Below are positions 56,880-64,000 of a stretch of DNA of 64,000 nt, piece by piece. The stretch covers positions 744,001-808,000 of the forward strand of contig CP085827.1 in the NCBI GenBank assembly GCA_020809705.1, written 5' to 3'. The position numbers were made by a program, and so were the translations under genes. The notes beneath the pieces were generated by a model that had not been told where the DNA came from, made no database searches, and saw nothing but the letters and a program-made list of their open reading frames with translations. Source of the stretch: Calonectria ilicicola (lineage: Eukaryota; Ascomycota; Sordariomycetes; Hypocreales; Nectriaceae). The first letter of the stretch is position 1. Each line of letters opens with the position of its first letter.

Positions 56880-59180
56880 ATGTCAGTCGTAACACCTCAG
56901 GCAGGTGTCAAGATGGCCGATAATCTAGAGATCACCCCTGTCACCGTCATTTCGGACTCTACAACATCACAATCTCCATATGTCAACGAGAAGTCACCCT
57001 TTTTTGACCCAGCTGTCGTCTTTGACGCACCCCATCGAAAGCCCCTGAAGATCAATCCTTTCAAGGCCACTATCAACATTGTCTTGGCGTTTGGTCTAAT
57101 TGCTGCCCTTATTACCGGATATTGTCTCGGACTCAGGATCTTTGATCTTTCCGTCACGTCCGTCGGTCTCTACGGAACGATTCTCATTTCCGAATACCTT
57201 ATCCAGCTTGGCTGTGCCATCCTCAACCGCTTCGATGTCGATCGTATTGTCAACAACCTCAAGAAGAAGACGGCAAACTCTCGGGCGATTAACGACTACG
57301 AAAAGGGTATAATAAATGCATCGGTAAACCCAGTTCTCAACCCTGGTGGTGAGGTCTCGATTGCCGTCGTCGGCTATCGTGAGGATGAACAGGCATGGAG
57401 ACAATGTCTTCGTAGCTTGCAGACTCAGACCCTCCGCCCCAAGTGTGTGATTGGTGTTGTCGATGGCAATGACGAGCCAGATCTGAGCATGGCGCGGGCG
57501 TTTGTTGATGAGTTTGAATCATTCAAGGCTCCCCTAATCCACCTACCCCTACTTCTCTCCGATGTGCACCGCCAGATATACTTTGATAACGTTCCTGCCG
57601 ATACACGATTCTGGTTTGTGAAGTTCTGGCACTTCCTTGTTGGTCGTTATCGACCAGGCCACGAAGCAGCCTTGGAGCTAGCCAAAGAAGCTGTGGTCAA
57701 TCAGGTACAAGAATGGGACAAGAAGTGGAACATTAGCAGCCTCAATGCCGTCTGCTTCAGTCAGCCTCACGGCCACAAGCGCACTGCCATGTTTACAGCT
57801 TTTGCAATGAGTCTGTACGCTCTGCGCACCCGAGATGCCATCTTCACAACCGACTCCGATACTCTTGTCCAGGACAATGGTATAGATGAAATGCTAACAC
57901 TACTCCGCTCTTCGCCCAATATTGGCGGTGTCACGGCAGATGTCAAGATTTGGAACCGCTCCGAGTCCCTGCTCGCGCGAATGTGCTCAGCGCGATACTG
58001 GTTTGCCTTTAACATTGAACGAGCTTGTCAGTCCCTGTGGCGCTGTGTAGGCTGCCTCTCAGGTCCCATGAGTATGTATCGCGCCTACGACCTGGAGACC
58101 ATTCTCGGCCCCTGGAACCTGCAGACATTTGGCGGCAAGCCTACTACCTTTGGTGACGATCGCCACCTGACCAATCAGCTGCTAGCCCATGGTCTCAGGA
58201 CGCGCTACACACACCGCACATGGTGCGACAGCGAGTCGCCCACTTCGTTTGTGCGCTGGGTCGCTCAGCAGACACGATGGAGCAAGTCTTTCTTCAGAGA
58301 GTCCTTTTGGTTCCCTGCAAGTTTTGTCTACCAGTCACCTTGGATGCTTATCGAGATGACCATTCAGGCCCTTTACCCATTCATCCTAATTGCCACTGTT
58401 TTTCACTTCCTGTTTGACACTTCGGACTCGTCCCCATGGAGGCCCATCATCTGGCTAATCACCATGTTTGGTGTCGCCCTATTCAAGTCTGCCTTGGCTG
58501 TTCTCATCGCTAGAGACTTGTGGCTCCTGCTGTTCAGTTTGTACGGCTTCGTGTACTTCTTTGGCCTGCTGCCCTCCAAGATTTACGCCCTGATCACCAT
58601 GAATCAGACCGGCTGGGGAACCTCGGCCCGCTCCACTTCCGAGCGCAAGCGCGGACAGTCTTTCTTGCAGCGCTCATTCCAAATCTGCCACTTGGTCATC
58701 TGGTACACTGCAATCTTCGTTGGTGTCGGTTTCTTCGTCGCCAGAGTTTTTGGAAACCCTCTATACTTTCTCATTGGTGTCTTCGCACTCATTCCATCAA
58801 TTTTCCTTTATTGGCAACCCTCCCTCTCGTTAGGAGGACTTAAAAAGAAGATCGGAGGCCTGTTCGCCAAGAAGACTCCTCACACTAGATCTGCCTCTGA
58901 AACCTCAACAATTCAAGTCGATGAGGCAGCGCTCCCGGCAAAGCCTTCGCCGGCCCTGAAGTCTCAAGGAGACTTGTCCGTCGCCACTACAAAGGTCTGC
59001 TCAGACAGCGGCATCTTTAAGAGCACTCCTGATTTGCTTCTGAATGAAAAGTCTGTTGGGGAGTTACCTGACAACTCAATTAGAAGGCTTTCCGGTAGCA
59101 CCTTTAGGCCTGCGACTGCTTTTTCCGTCAAAGATGTGTCTGAAGAACCACTGCCAAAACCTAGAAATGGTGATAAATAA
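56880..59180 (+). CDS. GT2 polysaccharide synthase, hyaluronan/chitin-synthase-like
   Basis: An intronless frame of 766 residues. Two membrane helices near residues 62-105 precede a cytosolic GT2 domain with all expected motifs in order: VAVVGYREDE-like start (SIAVVGYREDE), VVDGND, TTDSDT near residue 323 (metal-binding DxD), GCLSGPMSMYR near residue 393, FGDDRHLTN near 425 (catalytic Asp) and QQTRWSKS near 462 (QxxRW). At least four more helices follow, then a hydrophilic Ser/Lys-rich tail of about 100 residues. This is the plan of processive synthases that extend and export a chain through the membrane, nearest to hyaluronan-synthase-like fungal GT2 proteins rather than classical large chitin synthases. 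The polymer made is not known from sequence. An alternative start is Met 12. Confidence 0.92.
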   Translation: MSVVTPQAGVKMADNLEITPVTVISDSTTSQSPYVNEKSPFFDPAVVFDAPHRKPLKINPFKATINIVLAFGLIAALITGYCLGLRIFDLSVTSVGLYGTILISEYLIQLGCAILNRFDVDRIVNNLKKKTANSRAINDYEKGIINASVNPVLNPGGEVSIAVVGYREDEQAWRQCLRSLQTQTLRPKCVIGVVDGNDEPDLSMARAFVDEFESFKAPLIHLPLLLSDVHRQIYFDNVPADTRFWFVKFWHFLVGRYRPGHEAALELAKEAVVNQVQEWDKKWNISSLNAVCFSQPHGHKRTAMFTAFAMSLYALRTRDAIFTTDSDTLVQDNGIDEMLTLLRSSPNIGGVTADVKIWNRSESLLARMCSARYWFAFNIERACQSLWRCVGCLSGPMSMYRAYDLETILGPWNLQTFGGKPTTFGDDRHLTNQLLAHGLRTRYTHRTWCDSESPTSFVRWVAQQTRWSKSFFRESFWFPASFVYQSPWMLIEMTIQALYPFILIATVFHFLFDTSDSSPWRPIIWLITMFGVALFKSALAVLIARDLWLLLFSLYGFVYFFGLLPSKIYALITMNQTGWGTSARSTSERKRGQSFLQRSFQICHLVIWYTAIFVGVGFFVARVFGNPLYFLIGVFALIPSIFLYWQPSLSLGGLKKKIGGLFAKKTPHTRSASETSTIQVDEAALPAKPSPALKSQGDLSVATTKVCSDSGIFKSTPDLLLNEKSVGELPDNSIRRLSGSTFRPATAFSVKDVSEEPLPKPRNGDK

Positions 59181-60195
59181 GAATGTTCCCAATTCTCTTC
59201 TCAAAAAGAGTAGGAAACTGGTCTGAGAGTGGCTCACTTAGTAATGACTTCTTTTATTTCCGGTGGCGTTAGGTTTACAATGGTTTCCTCTCCATTTTTT
59301 ATTTTCTTCTCGTTCCAGAGTCTCTATTCATTGCTTTTAGGCAAAAATAAATATCGACAATGTATATGCGTCCAATGAGTCGGTATAATAGAGCCATAGA
59401 GGTAGATCTTACACTCGGCCTATAGATAAAAGCTATTATTAGTCTTAAAGATAAATTATTTTGGTTATTACATAAATGGGAGCATCGGTGACGTACTTGG
59501 AGTTGATTATGACTGTGCGGAGTAACTAAAAGTTTGAACAATCTCTAATCACATCGCGAGGTAATTTCTATCATTTGAAGATGCTCGCACTTGCCTTGAG
59601 AACTGTAATGCATTGAAAGAGATTTCAACAACTGTAAAAGTGTAGGTGGTTCTACTGATAGCTGAAGTATGGTCGCAGCCTGCTCCAAATTCTTTTACAT
59701 TTCATCATTCCCTTGTAGAACAACCTCTCCAATCATAATAAATCGGTTAATTCCGTCTCTAAAATCGTTCTGAGATACCCAAACTCGAATTTGATTGGTT
59801 TTGACTGTGTCTCAGCCAACCAGTACAACCAAAGCCCCTATTATGTGCATCCACTAGGGCGCCACTCTGGTTGCCTCCTTGGTTCGCCAAGAACCTCAGC
59901 TGCTTCAGTGGCTAAACAGGCTTCCTTCAGCCAATTAATGGCAGCAATTGACATCATTAGTAATGTCCATCGCCAGGGCCCTATGCTCAGCTGGCCCAGC
60001 TTGCTCGGCCCTATTCAGCCCAATCGGCAAACCCCGTTCGAAGAATGAGGCTGGGCTTTCTCCGCTTTGTTTTCTTCCATTATGTGTCCTTCAAAGCCAT
60101 TGTATCTCTGTCTATCTGTCACTCTCCTATCCAAAGTATTCTTTTGCAATAAATCCTGAAGCTAACGGGCTCTGGTATTCAGTCCTTGACCCACC
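59181..60195. other. Intergenic region, no gene seen
   Basis: About 1 kb of AT-rich spacer; the last 200 bases are pyrimidine-rich and likely the leader of the next gene. Confidence 0.5.
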
Positions 60196-61146
60196 ATGAC
60201 ATCCGCGCGGACAAATTTGGGGCCTCTGACAACAGAATTCAGACAACCAGAAAGCTGTACAGTGGCCATCCCGCCATGCAACAGCACTTGCATCATCGCA
60301 TGGGGTGCTCAGACGTGCAGCGATAATCCGGCTAATACGCAAGGCGTTCAGGATAATGTGGACTGTTGGCCAGAGCGCAACAATTCCTCCCTTCCAACCA
60401 AGGATGCATTAGGCGGCTGGGGATTCTACTCGCCTGGTTTATCGTGCCCAATAGGCTATGCAACCTCATGTTCCGCAACTGGTAGTGTAGACGGAACCTT
60501 TACATTCCAGTTCTCTCTTCAACAAGATGAGACAGCTGTTGGGTGTTGCCCATCGTAGGTTTCTTGGACCGTCATGAAGTGGAGTTCCTAACATATATGC
60601 AGCAATTACGGGTGTCAATGGCATCCAGGTGGCCCACAAGGACAAACTTGCTTTAGCATTGTGAAAACTGGATCAATAACAACCGCTCGTTGCAGCACAG
60701 GAAATACTCTCGATATTGGAGTCATGGATATACCAGCAACCATCACCCAGACAGCATCTGGCACAGGAACAGAATTTATTATTTCAGAATTTACCGTGTA
60801 CGCTCCTTTGATCCAGCTCAATTTCAAGTCAACAGACCTATCCTCTTCTACAGAGGCGGACTCATCAGCTAAATCCTCTGGCAACATAATCAGTTCACCG
60901 ATTGATCCATCATCACATGCAAGCCTATCTACTGGGGCAAAGGTTGGAATCGGCGTTGGTGCCGGAGTCATCGTTTTTGTGATACTTGGGGTAGCCTTGT
61001 TTCTTTTCAACAAACGGAAAACGCCCAAGTATACGACTGTGGAACAGACACAGGAAGAATATCGAAAAGCAGAGCTCCAAGGAAGAGAAATTCAACTGAC
61101 TCGAGTAGAGCTTGATAGTCCTGTTCGTAGAAATGAACTGCAATGA
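60196..61146 (+). CDS. Single-pass membrane protein with Cys-rich N-terminal region
   Basis: Exons 60196-60554 and 60603-61146 join to 300 residues. The first 150 residues hold many Cys (SCTVAIPPCNSTC, CSDN, CWPERNN, CPIGYATSC, then CCPS joined over the splice to NYGCQWHPGG), as in fungal surface proteins. A Ser/Thr-rich stretch follows, probably O-glycosylated, then one membrane helix (GVGAGVIVFVILGVALFLF) and a basic cytosolic tail of about 45 residues. That order fits a type I cell-surface protein of the wall-sensor-like kind. There is no classical signal peptide at the chosen ATG, so either the helix serves as a signal-anchor or the start is upstream. No enzymatic domain is seen. Confidence 0.72.
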
Positions 61147-61357
61147 AGGGGTCATATTTTACGCGAGAAAATGGGTGAAGTTTAAGTGGTTTAGTCATGA
61201 TCTGCCAGTTATGTCTGCATAATCCGTATTCTAATACAAATAAACATTCAATAATCTCAAAACAGTTAAACCATCAATAAGCAAAAGCTTTTTCTGACAT
61301 CAACGCTGCGCTCAAACAATAAAACAAAAATATGCAGACATGGAGCATTGATCCAAT

Positions 61358-61936
61358 TTACAGAGCTCGCTTTTCCGCCTCCTCCTTCAAAGCCTCATTG
61401 AAGTTGTCCCAGTTATCCGAGGAGAATTTCTTATTCCTCCATGGCCAGAAGAAAAACATCAAAGCGCCATGGAAATCTTCGTGTTGGATGAATGTGGTGC
61501 ATCCTGGATTGGTCGTGCTCTCGGAAAAACGAAAATAGTGTGTGCCACCAACAAGGCCAACCAAGGATGCTGTCCAAGCGAAGCTCGCGGGAGTGTTTTC
61601 CTGTGCGGTTTTAGCTATACGTATCAATAGAAGAGGCAGGGAAAAACTCACTGCTACTGATGGGTTCATCTTCATGCCATGCATATTGACTTTGAGGGCA
61701 TCCCCTGGCTGTAATTCTGTGGGCTTCTTGTTAGCATCAGCCAGTGTAATGTCCCACCCCTGATGCCATTGGTTGAATCGGGCAAAATCCATGAACTGCT
61801 TTTGGTTAGTGGTGTCGTTTGATAGACCAGCTAATGTACGTACCACTTCTCGGACTCTTGCTGGGGCGGCAAGAATCTCGATCTGCGCGCTCATAGAAAT
61901 GTCGGGAATCATGGTTGATGGAGGGGAAAAAACCAA
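61358..61936 (-). CDS. SRPBCC-fold protein (polyketide cyclase/dehydrase-like), three exons
   Basis: The whole span is open on the minus strand, but it contains two in-frame introns: 61799-61843 (45 bp, GTACGT to AAAAG with a CTAAC branch) and 61601-61651 (51 bp, GTGAGT to CACAG). Spliced, it has 160 residues. The remaining protein fits the SRPBCC/START-like fold: SAQIEILAAPARVREVV opens strand one and helix one, FARFNQWHQGW is the conserved middle block, and FRFSESTTNPGCTTFIQHEDFHG is the C-terminal strand pair with a long helix after it. Such proteins bind hydrophobic ligands in a cavity; no ligand is indicated. Both introns lack stops, so unspliced mRNA would still be translated. The start may also be at an inner Met. 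Confidence 0.8.
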   Translation of the reverse strand: MVFSPPSTMIPDISMSAQIEILAAPARVREVVRTLAGLSNDTTNQKQFMDFARFNQWHQGWDITLADANKKPTELQPGDALKVNMHGMKMNPSVAVSFSLPLLLIRIAKTAQENTPASFAWTASLVGLVGGTHYFRFSESTTNPGCTTFIQHEDFHGALMFFFWPWRNKKFSSDNWDNFNEALKEEAEKRAL

Positions 61937-62810
61937 TGGTTAAACGGCAAAAAAGTAATGTTGATGGGTTTTATTTCTTATCGGGTTACTTTTATTAATG
62001 TCTGGGTACGCCTGTGTTTGGTTTCCTCTGACCATCACAATGCCCTTCATCTTTATACATACTGGCAGTGTCTGTCGTGTTTGATTCGGTCGTGAGGCCT
62101 AAAGTGGGCCGATCCCACCCGAAGCGATGTGACGCGGGTGGGATGCCGAACTGGCCGAGCAGGCCGAAGTGTCCGAATGGGTCTAGGAAGGGAAGGCGCG
62201 GAAATGGTGGGATGAATTATCTGTCGGCGGCTTCCAAATTAAACGCCAAATCTGCAAGTCGATGCAATGAGACGACAGCTTTATCGCCAGCCCTTGATTC
62301 ATGGCATCTTGGAAGTCCTTTGCTGGCCTGCAGCAACTAACCGACCCAACGTCACAGCGCTTGCTTGCTTGAGCTTGATCATTTTTTTTTCATTTATTAA
62401 ATTTTACCTCATCCACGCCTGTTGATACATGATTTCACAGCAAGGAAAAAAGGATTTATCGGCCGGACTTTACGTTGCGTGCAAATGCGATTTGAAGACA
62501 GTGATGATCCGGGCGTCGGGTTGCTTCACCAAGACGGTCCACACATTCACAACTGCTTCCCAACCTTCAACTGCATATTTTCACCTATCATATTGAATTT
62601 CTAGATCAAATTCTGCCAGAAAATTCGACGACAGATCCCTATGCGACACAAACGCCATGTTGCAAGGTCGTGAGAAGGACGAAGCATGCCATTCTTTACC
62701 ATGTGAATTTCTGCCTGCTCTGACCGCCTGTGGCACACTGTCAGGGCCTACAAATGCTGTGGGCGGGCTAATGATGGCCTCAGCGAATCGCAACCACGGC
62801 CAGGCTTAAA
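61937..62810. other. Shared upstream region of divergent genes
   Basis: Between the divergent SRPBCC and Zn2Cys6 genes. It is GC-richer around 62090-62340 with short chance frames. No gene seen. Confidence 0.5.
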
Positions 62811-64000
62811 ATGGACACGCATCAAGAGATCCCAAGGCCCCTCCCTGTCTGCGCGCTCTGCCAGCGGAGAAAAGTCAAATGCGATCGCAAATATCCTTGT
62901 AGTAATTGTGTCAAAGTAGGTCAGCTCCAACCCAGGGCCTGGTGCAGTGCAACCTGGCGCTAACTAACCACCACCTTTCACTGAGTAGGCTGATGAGTCT
63001 TGCACCCCTTGCCCGCCTCCTCCGCCCGCACGCCCTCGACGAAACCAAAAGCTGGTGCTTCAGACCCGACTAGAACGATGTGAGCAGCTATTACGAGAAT
63101 TCCAGAGCAAAAGAGTGCCTTCGTTGCAAAAAGATCCGACCAAGGGCCATCCACAGGGCCAAATCATTGTCCAGGATGGCTCCCTCAGCTTTACTGATAG
63201 CCATGTGCATGGGTTACTACAAACCGAGGTAGATTACCTATCTTAGCCATTTGCACCACACTAACCTGTATGCCAGCTGCAATCCGTCCGAACAGCCCTT
63301 GAGATGGATGATGCTAGCATTCCATTTTTTCCACTCGACAATGATGACTCTGCTGGTCCCTCAGATATCCGTAGCCTACAACCAACACCCATGCAGGGTC
63401 TCCATCTATGGCAAATCTTTGTTGATCGGGTACACCCCCTCACCAAGATATTACACCCGCCAACCCTCCAACCTGTTTGGATCGAGGCGGCCAATGGCTC
63501 AAGTAACCTTTCTCCCAGTATGACGGCACTCTTCTTTTCCATATACAACATTGCCGCCATATCCATGACAGATGAGGAGTGCATCAAAAGTTTAGGGGTA
63601 CCTTGCAGAACAGTATCTCGGAATTTTGTCATGGGATTAAAAGCAACTCTGAAAAACCTCAACTTTTTGAAGTCATGCGATGTCACGACTCTTCAAGCCT
63701 TGACTCTATATCTTGTTGGTACCCTTTCCTTCATCAATGCTTAGTCCAAGAGTTAACTAAACATTCATAGTTGGCACTTCAAGGATCCCACGATCCCCAC
63801 TACACCTGGGTATTTGGTGGCGTATGTGTTCGCATTGCACAAAGGTTGGGGCTCCACCGAGATGGCGAACGACTGGGCTTCTCCCCTTTCGAGACTGAAA
63901 TGCGGAGACGACTCTGGTGGCTGGTTTTCATTCTTGATTCTCATTCTGCCGTGGTCTCCGGACTCAGTCCCTCCACGCCACCACGCGGCACTGATTGCAA
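62811..64000 (+). CDS. Zn2Cys6/fungal_trans transcription factor, 3' end outside window
   Basis: Exons 62811-62915, 62989-63228, 63277-63714 and 63771 onward; the frame is still open at the right edge. The N-terminus has a complete zinc cluster CALCQRRKVKCDRKYPC then SNCVKADESC, followed by a Pro-rich link (CPPPPPARPRR) and a coiled-coil-like LQTRLERCEQLL that would pair two monomers. The middle region starts the fungal_trans domain: LWQIFVDRVHPLTKILHPPT, ALTLYLLALQGS across the third intron, VCVRIAQRLGLHRDGERLGF and EMRRRLWWLVFILDSHSA. This arrangement is typical of pathway-specific regulators of metabolism. It faces the SRPBCC gene across a shared promoter region, so control of that gene is possible but only inferred. 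Confidence 0.93.

Overview
This is a eukaryotic window, almost certainly from a filamentous ascomycete (Pezizomycotina, probably a Sordariomycete; that rank is inference). The genes are well spaced on both strands and are cut by many 45-80 bp GT-AG introns with CTAAC-like branch sites. The families are typical of moulds: HET domain, Zn2Cys6 regulators, RTA1-like membrane proteins, GH11 xylanase, chitin deacetylase, tyrosinases and fungal F-box proteins. Exon joins below were read by eye from splice signals and frame. For most multi-exon genes the joined length is an exact multiple of three with no internal stop.

Layout. 0-6 kb: the 3' end of an FAD oxidoreductase, a GNAT acetyltransferase with five exons, and a decayed unknown gene. 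6.9-16 kb: a HET protein, an F-box protein, a secreted GH11 xylanase and a second F-box protein. 16-22 kb: an Artemis/SNM1-like nuclease with one frame break, a Zn2Cys6 regulator and an RTA1-like protein. 22-26 kb: a tRNA-Val(AAC), then a divergent pair: an FDC1-type (UbiD) decarboxylase and a PAD1-type (UbiX) flavin prenyltransferase. 27-33 kb: a polysaccharide deacetylase, a TPR-SET protein with a one-base frame break and a second RTA1-like gene. 33-38 kb: a broken tyrosinase and, 2.6 kb away in divergent orientation, an intact one. 38-45 kb: two F-box proteins, a small helical protein and a 288 bp MITE-like element. 45-51 kb: a type-B carboxylesterase, a Zn2Cys6 regulator and a GH16-like protein. 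51-57 kb: a gene-poor stretch. 57-64 kb: a hyaluronan/chitin-synthase-like GT2 enzyme, a single-pass Cys-rich membrane protein, an SRPBCC protein and a Zn2Cys6/fungal_trans regulator running off the right edge.

How the genes fit together. The clearest functional unit is FDC1 plus PAD1: PAD1 makes the prenylated FMN that FDC1 needs to decarboxylate cinnamic-type acids. Xylanase, chitin deacetylase, GH16, GT2 and esterase are all wall- or plant-polymer-related, but their spacing does not suggest one cluster.

The most notable signal is gene decay. Several conserved frames are interrupted by TGA codons where the family or context expects CGA (Arg) or TGG (Trp), the kind of change made by RIP or CpG deamination. 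Two otherwise good genes each lack one base in an A-run, which could equally be assembly error. I did not find a convincing wholly new system. The best candidates for novelty are the unknown decayed gene at 3.9-6.0 kb, the non-autonomous transposon at 44.4 kb and the tyrosinase pair.
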